In this document: one piece after another, positions 1 through 6,886 of the stretch
Position numbering within the stretch: the first letter of the stretch is position 1
Layout: every line of letters begins with the position of its first letter
NCBI GenBank assembly: GCA_030038645.1
Contig: JASHSR010000198.1
Span: forward strand, 1 to 19,014
Reading direction: 5' to 3'
Origin: Gammaproteobacteria bacterium
GTDB lineage: Bacteria > Pseudomonadota > Gammaproteobacteria > Steroidobacterales > Steroidobacteraceae
DNA: 19,014 nucleotides
The notes under the pieces: generated by a model
What the model was told of the DNA's origin: nothing
The model's database searches: none
Seen by the model: only the letters and a program-made list of their open reading frames with translations
Translations under genes and position numbers: made by a program

Positions 1-1177
1 CGGCGTCGCGCACGGCGAGGATCATGATCTCCTTCTCGAGCTGGCGGATCTCGCCGATGTGCGCGCGCAGATTGAGGATGAGCGCATCGAACATGCGCGG
101 CGAGAGCTTCAGCTCCATGAACTCCGCCGCGAGCCGCTTGCGCAGCCTCATGGCGCGCGCATCGCCCGCGCCGGACTTCTGGATCGCCGCGAGCGCCTGC
201 CCGTAGCCCTTCTGGATCGAGGCGAAGCGGCGCGCGGCCTCCTCCGGATCGGGTCCGGTATCCACGGCTTCCTCGCTGTCCTCGCTCTCCTCGGATTCCT
301 CCTCGTCGTCGCCGCTCTCCTCCTCCTGCGAGATGAGCTCCATCTTCGTCGGGTTCTGCGGCTGCGCGATCACATCCGGCGCGTTGGGATCGATGAAGCC
401 GACGATCACGTCCACGAGCCGGGCCTGGCCGCTTCTCACGGGCTCGTAAGCCTTCAGCAGGAACTCGAAGGTCGGCGGATACATCGACAGAGCCGTACGC
501 ACGGCGTCGAGACCCTCCTCGATGCGCTTGGCGATGCGGATCTCGCCCTCGCGCGTCAAGAGCTCGACGGTTCCCATCTCGCGCATGTACATGCGGACAG
601 GGTCCGTCGTGCGACCGAGCTCTGCGTCGAGCGCCGCGAGCGCCGCCGCGGCTTCCTCGATGGCCTCCTCGTCGGCGGGGGCGGCGGGCTCGGTGGCGAG
701 CAACGACTCGGTATCCGGCGCCTTCTCGTAGACCGGAATCCCCATGTCGTTGATCGTGTTGACGATGTCCTCGATCTGCTCGGGGTCCACGATCTCCGAG
801 GGCAGGTGATCGTTCACCTGCGCGTACGTGAGGTAGCCCTGCTCCTTGCCGCGAGCAATCAGCAGCTTGAGCTGCGATTGGCGGTCCTCGGACATCACGG
901 TCACGCGGCGCTCGATTCCCAAGATCCTCTTCTCTCCAGCATTCTTCGAGCCGGCCCTGGCTTCACCTTCGGGCTGAGTCGTACGGGCCCGGAGAGTTCC
1001 CGGGCTCGCCACGTTATCGGCAGGCTTCGGCGCAGCTTCAATCGGCCGCTTCGGCGGCGCCGCTTTGCGATCGCGTACCGTCGCGGCGGCCGCCTTCTTC
1101 AGGGCGGTGGCCTTGACCGACTTGCCGGGTATTGTGCGTTTCTTGCTGGCTGCAGTGGGCTTCGGCTTACGTGTCAT
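1..1177 (-). CDS. rpoD: RNA polymerase primary sigma factor RpoD (sigma-70), 3'-truncated by window edge
   Basis: This is the housekeeping sigma factor that directs RNA polymerase to most promoters. About 392 N-terminal residues are present; regions 2-4 lie outside the window. From residue 95 it aligns with E. coli RpoD region 1.1 (QSQLKLLIARGKEQGYLTYA). Region 1.2 follows near residues 190-222 (GRTTDPVRMYMREMGTVELL). An acidic Glu/Asp/Ser-rich stretch then occupies the non-conserved region. The reading frame stays open upstream of the usual start and gives a Lys/Ala-rich basic extension of 94 residues. I chose the ATG at 1177 because it lies about 98 nt below a strong promoter and no stop intervenes. 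The ATG at 895 (MSEDRQSQLK) is the classical start and remains possible; neither has a good Shine-Dalgarno sequence. It is last in the rpsU-dnaG-rpoD block. Confidence 0.95.
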   Translation of the reverse strand, partial: MTRKPKPTAASKKRTIPGKSVKATALKKAAAATVRDRKAAPPKRPIEAAPKPADNVASPGTLRARTTQPEGEARAGSKNAGEKRILGIERRVTVMSEDRQSQLKLLIARGKEQGYLTYAQVNDHLPSEIVDPEQIEDIVNTINDMGIPVYEKAPDTESLLATEPAAPADEEAIEEAAAALAALDAELGRTTDPVRMYMREMGTVELLTREGEIRIAKRIEEGLDAVRTALSMYPPTFEFLLKAYEPVRSGQARLVDVIVGFIDPNAPDVIAQPQNPTKMELISQEEESGDDEEESEESEDSEEAVDTGPDPEEAARRFASIQKGYGQALAAIQKSGAGDARAMRLRKRLAAEFMELKLSPRMFDALILNLRAHIGEIRQLEKEIMILAVRDA

Positions 1178-1282
1178 GGTGTGGCGGCGCGGGTGAGCGC
1201 GTGACGAGGATGAAGGATATTGACGTCCCCTATGTGAGTACCATGCCGTGGCAACTCAAGGGCCGGACGGGCAAAGCACACC

Positions 1283-1311
1283 ATTCTATTTGACTTGCCG
1301 GGATCTGCCAA
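1283..1311 (-). promoter_or_regulatory. Sigma-70 promoter of rpoD
   Basis: On the minus strand, TTGGCA (1311-1306) is separated by exactly 17 bp from TAGAAT (1288-1283). Each box matches the sigma-70 consensus at 5 of 6 positions. The predicted start is near 1276, leaving a leader of about 98 nt before the ATG at 1177. This would let rpoD be transcribed separately from dnaG, as is known for the E. coli operon. Inferred from sequence only. Confidence 0.65.
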
Positions 1312-1332
1312 ATTCGGGTCGCGGCCGGTGGC

Positions 1333-3222
1333 TCAGGAGGCGGCCGCGAGGTGGCGCCCCCGGGCCAACTCCATCGTAAGTCTTTGAATTTCCGATTTTT
1401 CCTCGCTCGAAAGTCCCTCGGACCGATCCTTCTCGAGCAGGCTGTCGAGCCGGCGGCGGCCGGTCTCCTCGAGCAGCCGCTCGAGCGCCTGCTCGAGCTC
1501 GCTCTCGGCAGCGACGGCGCTCGGCACCAGGGCCTCGGCGGCGGCCAGGCGGGCGAAGTGCGCCCCCTCCGGCCGGTCCCGCCATCGCTCGAGCACCTGC
1601 CCGGTGGTGCGGGCCGGCTGCCCCTGCAGGTCGGTGAGTAGCGCATGCAGGAGCTGTGCCCCCGGCTCATCCACGCGCTCGAGCCCGGTGAGGCTCTCGG
1701 GCCGGATCCGGGACGCCGCCTCGGGGAAGTGCAGCAACAGCCTCACGGCCTGGCGCACGAGGCTGCCTCGGCCGACGCTAGCGGGCCCGCGGCCGCCCTC
1801 GAGCCGCCGGCCGATCCGCACGCCGAGCAGCTCCGCGACGCCTTCCGGCGTTCGCTGAAAGCCGAAGGCCTGCGCGAGCCTCTCGACGAGCAGGCGCCGA
1901 TAGATCCCCTCCGGCACCCGCTGCAGGAGCGGGCGGGCGGCTTGCGCCACGCGGGCGCGGCCGTCGGCGCCCCGTGTCGTCACGCGCTGGCCGAGCTCCC
2001 GCACGAAGTATTCCGACAAGAGCAGAGCGTCGTGCGCGAGCCGGCGCTCGAACGCCTCGCGGCCTTCCTTGGCGACGAGCGTGTCGGGATCTTCCCCCTC
2101 GGGCAGGAACAGGAAGCGGATCTCGCGGCCCTCGAGGGCCTCGGGCAGGGAGTTCTCGAGCGCCCGCCAGGCTGCCGCGCGCCCCGCACGATCGCCGTCG
2201 AACGAGAAGGTGACCTCGGGGACCAGTTGAAAGATCCGCTTGAGGTGCTCCGGCGTCGTCGCCGTGCCGAGCGTGGCCACGGCGTAGGGCACGGAGAACT
2301 GATGGAGCCGCACGACATCCATGTATCCCTCGACGACGAGCAGCCTCGTGAGGGCGGCGCGGCTCTGACGCGCCTCGTAGAGGCCGTAGAGCTCGCGCCC
2401 CTTGTGAAAGAGCACGGTCTCCGGAGAGTTGAGGTACTTGGGCTCGCCCTCACCGAGCACGCGCCCGCCGAAGGCGATGACGCGCCCGCGTGCGTCGCGG
2501 ATGGGAAACATGATCCGGTCGCGGAAGCGGTCGTAGAGCCGCGCGCCCTCGCGGCGCTCGAGCGCGCCGCGCCCCGCCCGGGCGCTCGCGGCTTCATCGC
2601 CGCTCGGCTGTCGCGGCTCGCCCGTCTCGGCCTTCTCGATGACGAGGCCGAGCTCGGTGAGCTTTCGCCGCCCCTCCTCCGTGCCGCCGAAGCGGCGCAG
2701 CACCTCACTCCACGAATTCGGCGCGTACCCGATCGCGAAGCGCTCGATGATCTCGCGATCGAGGCCGCGATGCCCGAGGTACTGCCTCGCCCGCTCGCTG
2801 CCCTTCAAGGTCTCGCAGTAGAAGCGGGCAACCTGGCCCATCAGCTCGTGGAGAGATCCGTCCCTCGAGCGCTGAGCGGCGCGGCCGTCCTGAGCCCCGC
2901 GCTCGCCGCTTCCTCGCGGCTCGGCATCGCGCGGGACGGGGATGCCGAGGGTCGAGGCGAGCTCCTCGACGGCCTCGGGGAATGGCAGCCGGTCGTGCTC
3001 CATCAGGAAGGAGAGCGCGGTCCCGTGCGCGCCGCAGCCGAAGCAGTGGTAGAACTGCTTCTCCGGGCTCACCCAGAAGGAGGGCGTCTTCTCGCTGTGG
3101 AACGGGCAGCAGGCCTTGTACTCGCGGCCGGCTTTCTTCAAGGCGACGCGCGAGCCGACGACCTCGACGATGTTCGCGCGCGCGATGAGCTCATCGATGA
3201 AGCTGCGAGGAATGAGTCCCAT
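1333..3222 (-). CDS. dnaG: DNA primase DnaG
   Basis: The primase makes RNA primers for replication and works with the replicative helicase. The 629-residue protein has the N-terminal CHC2 zinc ribbon with ligands C39, H42, C60 and C63. The catalytic core carries PKYLNSPET near 261-268. The TOPRIM domain shows EGYMD (E298, D302) and FDGDRAG (D342, D344), the metal-binding acidic residues. The C-terminal part, about residues 440-629, is the helicase-binding region and diverges from E. coli, as is usual. Compared with E. coli it is about 48 residues longer. Part of the difference is an insert around residues 198-225, just before LYDRFRDRIMFP. The start MGLIPRSFID fits the family. It lies 81 bp below the GatB/YqeY-like gene, in the same direction as rpsU and rpoD. 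Confidence 0.97.
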   Translation of the reverse strand: MGLIPRSFIDELIARANIVEVVGSRVALKKAGREYKACCPFHSEKTPSFWVSPEKQFYHCFGCGAHGTALSFLMEHDRLPFPEAVEELASTLGIPVPRDAEPRGSGERGAQDGRAAQRSRDGSLHELMGQVARFYCETLKGSERARQYLGHRGLDREIIERFAIGYAPNSWSEVLRRFGGTEEGRRKLTELGLVIEKAETGEPRQPSGDEAASARAGRGALERREGARLYDRFRDRIMFPIRDARGRVIAFGGRVLGEGEPKYLNSPETVLFHKGRELYGLYEARQSRAALTRLLVVEGYMDVVRLHQFSVPYAVATLGTATTPEHLKRIFQLVPEVTFSFDGDRAGRAAAWRALENSLPEALEGREIRFLFLPEGEDPDTLVAKEGREAFERRLAHDALLLSEYFVRELGQRVTTRGADGRARVAQAARPLLQRVPEGIYRRLLVERLAQAFGFQRTPEGVAELLGVRIGRRLEGGRGPASVGRGSLVRQAVRLLLHFPEAASRIRPESLTGLERVDEPGAQLLHALLTDLQGQPARTTGQVLERWRDRPEGAHFARLAAAEALVPSAVAAESELEQALERLLEETGRRRLDSLLEKDRSEGLSSEEKSEIQRLTMELARGRHLAAAS

Positions 3223-3303
3223 GGCACCCGGACCGCCGTGCGACCGCGCAAGAATAGCTCAGAACTCGCCGCCCTGCGCACGGCGGCCTGTCGGGCGCGC
3301 GCG
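3223..3303 (-). other. Spacer with GC-rich hairpin between gatB/yqeY-like gene and dnaG
   Basis: This 81-bp gap holds an inverted repeat, GCCGCC and GGCGGC separated by 8 nt. In E. coli a partial terminator sits between rpsU and dnaG and lowers primase expression. This hairpin occupies a similar position but has no T-run after it on the minus strand. An attenuating role is a guess. Confidence 0.25.
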
Positions 3304-3756
3304 TCAAGGCTTGGCGGTCAGCCGCTCCTTGATGCGGGCGCTCAGCGCGCCCATGTCCGTCCGGCCTTGAGCCTTCTGCCTCACGGCGCCCATCACCTTG
3401 CCCATGTCCTTGATGGAGGCGGCGCCGGTCGCGCCGATCGCCTCGTCGATGAGCGATGAGACTTCCGCCTCGCTCAGCTGCGCGGGCAGATAGCCCTTGA
3501 TCACATCGAGCTCGGCGGTCTCCTTGGCGACGAGGTCGCCGCGCCCGCCGCTTTGAAACTGGGCGATGGACTCGCGGCGCTGCTTGATCATCTTCTCGAG
3601 CACGCCGAGCACCTGTGCGTCGTCGAGCGTCACGCGCTCGTCCACCTCGCGCTGCTTGATGGCCGCGAGAATCAGACGGATGGAGGAGAGCCTCGCTCGC
3701 TCCCCGGACCGCATCGCGGCCTTCATGTCGTCCGTAATGCGATCTTTGAGACTCAT
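3304..3756 (-). CDS. GatB/YqeY domain-containing protein
   Basis: This is a small 150-residue helical protein of the YqeY family, which resembles the C-terminal tRNA-binding tail of the GatB amidotransferase subunit. It begins MSLKDRITDDMKAAMRSGE. It carries the family signatures LSSIRLILAAIKQREVD and IKDMGKVMGAV. Length is typical for the family. Its biochemical role is not well established; association with tRNA or amidotransferase-like function is inferred from the fold. It is inserted between rpsU (8 bp upstream) and dnaG (81 bp downstream), an arrangement common in proteobacteria. It is almost certainly co-transcribed with rpsU. Confidence 0.93.
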   Translation of the reverse strand: MSLKDRITDDMKAAMRSGERARLSSIRLILAAIKQREVDERVTLDDAQVLGVLEKMIKQRRESIAQFQSGGRGDLVAKETAELDVIKGYLPAQLSEAEVSSLIDEAIGATGAASIKDMGKVMGAVRQKAQGRTDMGALSARIKERLTAKP

Positions 3757-3764
3757 GAGGGAGG

Positions 3765-3977
3765 TCAGCGTTGGGAGCGGAGCATGCTGTCGCGGGAGAT
3801 CCGCTTCATGTGCCGCTTGATGGCGGCGGCCTTCTTGCGTTTCCGTTCCTGAGTGGGCTTCTCGTAGAATTCGCGCCGGCGCAGCTCGGTGAGAATGCCC
3901 GCCTTCTCGCAGGCACGCTTGAAGCGCCGCAAGGCGGCATCGAAATACTCGTTCTCGCGAACACGGACGCTCGGCAT
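3765..3977 (-). CDS. rpsU: 30S ribosomal protein S21
   Basis: This small, very basic 30S subunit protein helps initiation on mRNA. The 70-residue product reads MPSVRVRENEYFDAALRRFK at the start and continues with the conserved CEKAGILTELRRREFYEKPT. It ends in a Lys/Arg-rich tail. A GAGG ribosome-binding site lies 6 nt before the ATG on the minus strand. It is the first gene of the leftward rpsU-yqeY-dnaG-rpoD block and diverges from tsaD across a 79-bp gap. Confidence 0.97.
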   Translation of the reverse strand: MPSVRVRENEYFDAALRRFKRACEKAGILTELRRREFYEKPTQERKRKKAAAIKRHMKRISRDSMLRSQR

Positions 3978-4008
3978 TGAAACCTCAAGCCATTGATTCG
4001 GCTATATT
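3977..4008 (+). promoter_or_regulatory. Weak candidate promoter region for tsaD
   Basis: An AT-rich island lies in the 79-bp rpsU/tsaD divergent gap. It contains TTGAAA (3977-3982) and TATATT (4003-4008) on the plus strand, but their spacing is 20 bp, longer than optimal. The island sits at the right distance from tsaD, but the match is weak. Confidence 0.25.
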
Positions 4009-4029
4009 TTACGGACGGCCCTGATGGGA

Positions 4030-4056
4030 CGGGGCCCGCGATTCTAAATAGCCCCG
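4030..4056 (+). promoter_or_regulatory. Leader hairpin abutting the tsaD start codon
   Basis: CGGGGC (4030-4035) is complementary to GCCCCG (4051-4056), with a 15-nt AT-rich loop. The 3' arm touches the tsaD ATG at 4057, where a Shine-Dalgarno sequence would be expected but is missing. The stem could limit initiation. Structure seen by eye only. Confidence 0.3.
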
Positions 4057-4069
4057 ATGGAAAACGCAA
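4041..4069 (-). promoter_or_regulatory. Candidate sigma-70 promoter for rpsU operon
   Basis: On the minus strand, TTGCGT (4069-4064) is followed after 17 bp by TAGAAT (4046-4041). The -10 box is identical to that of the rpoD promoter. The -35 box falls inside the first codons of tsaD. The predicted start is near 4034, giving a leader of about 57 nt before rpsU. A second -10-like TAAAAT on the minus strand (4011-4006) has no good -35. Confidence 0.4.
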
Positions 4070-5094
4070 AATCCTGGCGGATCCTCGCCGTCGAGTCCTC
4101 GTGCGACGAGAGCGCGGCGGCCGTGCTCGACGAGAGCCGGGGTCTGCTCGCGCACGAGATCTTCAGCCAGGTCGAGCTGCACCGGGTGTTTGGCGGCGTG
4201 GTGCCGGAGCTTGCCTCGCGGGACCATGTCCGCCGCCTCCTCCCCCTCGTGAGGGTCGTGCTCGAGGAGTCGAGGACGCGCCCACGGGACCTCCGGGGCA
4301 TCGCCTATACGGCCGGGCCCGGGCTCGTCGGCGCGCTGCTCACGGGCGCCGCACTCGCCCGCAGCCTCGCCTACGCCTGGAGGGTTCCGGCGGTCGGAGT
4401 GCACCATCTGGAAGGCCACCTGCTCGCCGCGCGGCTCGAGCCCGAGCCGCCGCCGTTTCCGCAGGTGGCGCTGCTCGTCTCCGGGGGGCACACCCTGCTC
4501 GTCGAGGCGCTCGCGGTCGGCCGCTACCGCGTGCTCGGCCAGACGCGCGACGATGCGGCGGGCGAGGCATTCGACAAGACCGCGAAGCTGCTCGGGCTTC
4601 CGTATCCTGGCGGCCCCGAGCTCGCGCGACTCGCCAACGAGGGCGCCGCCGGCGCCTTCGAGTTTCCGCGTCCCATGCTCGATCGGCCGGGTCTCGAGTT
4701 CAGCTTCTCGGGCCTGAAGACCGCCGTGCTGCACGCGGTTCGAGGCCGGATACTGACCGATCGGCTGAGGCGAGATGTCGCGCGCGCGGTGCAGGAGGCC
4801 ATCGTCGATACCCTCGTCGCGAAGGCCCTGAGGGCGCTCGATGCGACGGGGCTCGATACGCTCGTCGTCTGCGGAGGCGTGGGCGCGAACCGCCTGCTGC
4901 GCGAGCGGCTCGCTCGAGAGGTCCGCTCGCGCGGCGGCCGCGTCCACTTCCCGCGGCTCGAGCTCTGCACGGATAACGCCGCAATGATCGCGGTCGCGGG
5001 CCTCGCACGGCTGAAGGCCGGCGAGCACGATGACCTCGGGATACGCGCACGGGCACAATGGCCCATCGAATCACTACGGCCGATCGACCCATGA
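4057..5094 (+). CDS. tsaD: tRNA N6-adenosine threonylcarbamoyltransferase TsaD
   Basis: TsaD transfers the threonylcarbamoyl group from threonylcarbamoyl-AMP to A37 of ANN-decoding tRNAs, working with TsaB and TsaE in the cytoplasm. The 345-residue ASKHA-fold protein aligns with E. coli TsaD from end to end. Visible motifs are AVESSCDESAAA (nucleotide-binding loop), GGVVPELASRDH, YTAGPGLVGALL and the metal-binding HLEGH (H117, H121). Also visible are LLVSGGHT, DDAAGEAFDKTAKLLGL and the late metal-ligand Asp in CTDNAAMIA. It is the first gene of a rightward tsaD-folB-folK string, and its stop overlaps the folB start. No Shine-Dalgarno sequence is visible. Confidence 0.97.
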   Translation: MENAKSWRILAVESSCDESAAAVLDESRGLLAHEIFSQVELHRVFGGVVPELASRDHVRRLLPLVRVVLEESRTRPRDLRGIAYTAGPGLVGALLTGAALARSLAYAWRVPAVGVHHLEGHLLAARLEPEPPPFPQVALLVSGGHTLLVEALAVGRYRVLGQTRDDAAGEAFDKTAKLLGLPYPGGPELARLANEGAAGAFEFPRPMLDRPGLEFSFSGLKTAVLHAVRGRILTDRLRRDVARAVQEAIVDTLVAKALRALDATGLDTLVVCGGVGANRLLRERLAREVRSRGGRVHFPRLELCTDNAAMIAVAGLARLKAGEHDDLGIRARAQWPIESLRPIDP

Positions 5095-5627
5095 CGACTG
5101 GCTCCGACTCGCCCACCGCCTCCGGCTCCCTCACCGCTTCCGGCTCGCCGACCCGCGCCGGCGACTCCCTCTTTCTCCGTGGCCTCAGCATCGAGTGCAT
5201 CATCGGATTCATCGAGTGGGAGCGGCACGTCAAGCAGACGGTCGTCATCGACCTCGAGCTTCCCCTCGATTGCCGCCGCGCGGCCATCACGGACGAAGTG
5301 GCGGACACGCTCGATTACAAGAGGCTCGCCAAGCGCGTGATCGCCTTCGTCGAGGCCTCGCAGTTCAAGCTCGTCGAGACGCTGGCGCACCGGACGGCGC
5401 TCGTAGTGCTCGATGAGTTCGACGTGGAGTGGGTCCGCCTCACGCTCAACAAGCCGGGCGCGATCCGCAGCTCGCGCGATGTCGGCGTCACCATCGAGCG
5501 TACACGGGCCGACCTCGCCGGCCTCGACGAGCGCGGCAACCGCCGCGATTTCGGCGAGCTCGACCGCCGCGGCGAGCTCAGCGGCGGTCCCGGCGGCGTC
5601 GCTGCGAAGGCGCAGGGGCCGGGTTGA
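5091..5627 (+). CDS. folB: Dihydroneopterin aldolase FolB with extended tails
   Basis: FolB cleaves 7,8-dihydroneopterin to 6-hydroxymethyl-7,8-dihydropterin and glycolaldehyde in folate synthesis. Of 178 residues, about 26-138 form the FolB domain (LFLRGLSIECIIGFIEWE to VGVTIER). Residues matching the E. coli catalytic set are E44, Y76 and K121 (NKPGA). The start at 5091 was chosen because its ATGA overlaps the tsaD stop, a common coupling signal; an in-frame ATG at 5058 is an alternative. It is longer than the usual 120 residues. The N-terminus is a Ser/Thr/Gly low-complexity segment, and the C-terminus has an extra charged segment of about 38 residues (DLAGLDERGNRRDFGELD). Confidence 0.92.
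   Translation: MTTGSDSPTASGSLTASGSPTRAGDSLFLRGLSIECIIGFIEWERHVKQTVVIDLELPLDCRRAAITDEVADTLDYKRLAKRVIAFVEASQFKLVETLAHRTALVVLDEFDVEWVRLTLNKPGAIRSSRDVGVTIERTRADLAGLDERGNRRDFGELDRRGELSGGPGGVAAKAQGPG
5114..5149 (+). repeat. Two-copy 18-bp tandem repeat inside folB
   Basis: Two 18-bp units start CACCGC (5114-5131 and 5132-5149) and match at 15 of 18 positions. They encode TASGSL and TASGSP in the low-complexity N-terminus of FolB. The repeat is in frame and probably arose by slippage. Confidence 0.5.
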
Positions 5628-6160
5628 TGCCGCAGGTGTACGTGGCCGCCGGGAGCAACGTGGAGCCGGAGCGCCACCTCGCGCTCGCCGCGGCCGAGCT
5701 CGAGCGCGCGTTCGGCTCCGTGCGGTTCTCGCCCTGGTACCGCAACAAGGCCGTCGGCTTCGAGGGCGCCGATTTCATCAATTTCGTCGTGGGGTTCGAG
5801 ACGGCGTTGCCGGTCCGGGACGTGCTCGCGCAGCTGCACGCGATCGAGGCGAAGTGCGGCCGGCCGCGGAACGCGCCGAAATGGGCGCCTCGCGCGATGG
5901 ACCTCGACATCCTGCTGTACGGCGATCGCGTGTGCGACGAGCCGGGGCTCACGCTGCCGCGCCCGGACCTGCTGAGGCGCCCCTACATGCTCGGGCCGCT
6001 GGCCGACATCGCGCCGCAGCTCGAGCATCCGACGGCCGGCGCGACCATCGGCGAGCTCTGGGAGCGGTTCGACCGCTCCTCGCATCGCTTGGTGCGCACG
6101 GAGCCCACGTTCACCAGCCGATGCTTCGACCGCCGTCCACCGCAAGAACCTGGCCGGTGA
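5627..6160 (+). CDS. folK: 6-hydroxymethyl-7,8-dihydropterin pyrophosphokinase FolK
   Basis: FolK transfers pyrophosphate from ATP to 6-hydroxymethyl-7,8-dihydropterin, the step after FolB. The 177-residue protein starts MPQVYVAAGSNVEPERHL and carries the HPPK signature WAPRAMDLDILLYGD with R89, D92 and D94 (metal ligands). LPRPDLLRRPYMLGPLADI follows and is also conserved. The ATG shares a base with the folB stop (TGATG), so the two are translationally coupled. An extra tail of about 20 residues extends past the usual end. Its 3' end overlaps the convergent pteridine reductase gene by 50 bp. Confidence 0.95.
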   Translation: MPQVYVAAGSNVEPERHLALAAAELERAFGSVRFSPWYRNKAVGFEGADFINFVVGFETALPVRDVLAQLHAIEAKCGRPRNAPKWAPRAMDLDILLYGDRVCDEPGLTLPRPDLLRRPYMLGPLADIAPQLEHPTAGATIGELWERFDRSSHRLVRTEPTFTSRCFDRRPPQEPGR

Positions 6161-6875
6161 CGTACGGGGCGTCGGTGGCGAAGAAGAGCGCCGCGCGGGC
6201 GACATCGGCGGGGGAGCCCGGCCGCTTGAGCAGCGTGCGCGAGACGATCTTCTCCTGCAGCTGCGCATCCGCCGTCTCCGGCCACATCACCGGGCCCGGC
6301 GCGATGGCGTTGACGCGGACATCGGGCGCCAGCTCGCGCGCAAGCGATTTGGTGAGCATGATGAGCCCGGCCTTCGCCACGCTGTACACCGAATAGCCCT
6401 TGAGCGGCCGCAGCCCATGGATGTCGACGAGATTCAGAACGAGGCCGCGGGCCGCGGAGAGCTCGCGGGCGGCCGCCTGCGCGAGGAACAGCGGCGCCTT
6501 GAGGTTCGAGCCGATGAGACTGTCCCACTCGCGCTCGTCGATTTTCCCGAAGGGAGTCGGGAAGAAGCTCGATGCATTGTTGACCAGGATGTCGAGCCGG
6601 CCGAACTCCGCGGTGGCGCGGGCCACGAGGGGCGCGAGCCGCGCCGTCTCGAGCAAGTCGGCCTGCGCCGTCACGGCGGAGCGCGGGCGGCCGGCGTTCA
6701 AGCTCCGAGCGAGCGCGTCAGCCTCCCGCTCCGAGCTTCTGTAGTGCAGCACGACGTTGGCGCCCGCTCCGTGCAGCGCGCGCGCGAGCTCCGCGCCGAC
6801 GCGCCGGGCGGCGCCGGTGATCAGGGCGCTTCGACCCTCGAGGGGTCGAGCAGGCTTCGCGCGCGGCTCCGGCAT
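6111..6875 (-). CDS. Pteridine reductase (FolM/PTR1-type short-chain dehydrogenase)
   Basis: This NADPH-dependent SDR is predicted to reduce dihydropterins such as dihydromonapterin or dihydrofolate to the tetrahydro form. The 254-residue protein has a Rossmann fold with TGAARRVG (20-27). Arg at position 24-25 replaces the usual Gly, the TGxxxRxG motif of PTR1/FolM proteins. NNAS is at 99-102 and YSVAK at Y164/K168. The usual catalytic Ser is replaced by D151, 13 residues before Y164. That is the same spacing as the Asp-Tyr pair of trypanosomatid PTR1. Its position against folB-folK fits a pterin role. It is convergent with folK and head-to-head with the midA-type gene (11 bp between starts). 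The name folM is plausible, but substrate is inferred. Confidence 0.85.
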   Translation of the reverse strand: MPEPRAKPARPLEGRSALITGAARRVGAELARALHGAGANVVLHYRSSEREADALARSLNAGRPRSAVTAQADLLETARLAPLVARATAEFGRLDILVNNASSFFPTPFGKIDEREWDSLIGSNLKAPLFLAQAAARELSAARGLVLNLVDIHGLRPLKGYSVYSVAKAGLIMLTKSLARELAPDVRVNAIAPGPVMWPETADAQLQEKIVSRTLLKRPGSPADVARAALFFATDAPYVTGQVLAVDGGRSIGW

Positions 6876-6886
6876 GGCCCGCGATT

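Noticed and set aside
59..1204. Plus-strand open frame opposite rpoD
   Set aside because: The minus strand translates into an unmistakable RpoD N-terminus, so this is a shadow.
1178..1282. Heat-shock (sigma-32) promoter in the rpoD leader
   Set aside because: A CTTGAG-like box is present, but no CCCAT-type -10 box is found at proper spacing.
1645..3459. Long plus-strand open frame opposite dnaG
   Set aside because: It is exactly antisense to a complete DNA primase, low in complexity, and has no recognisable motif.
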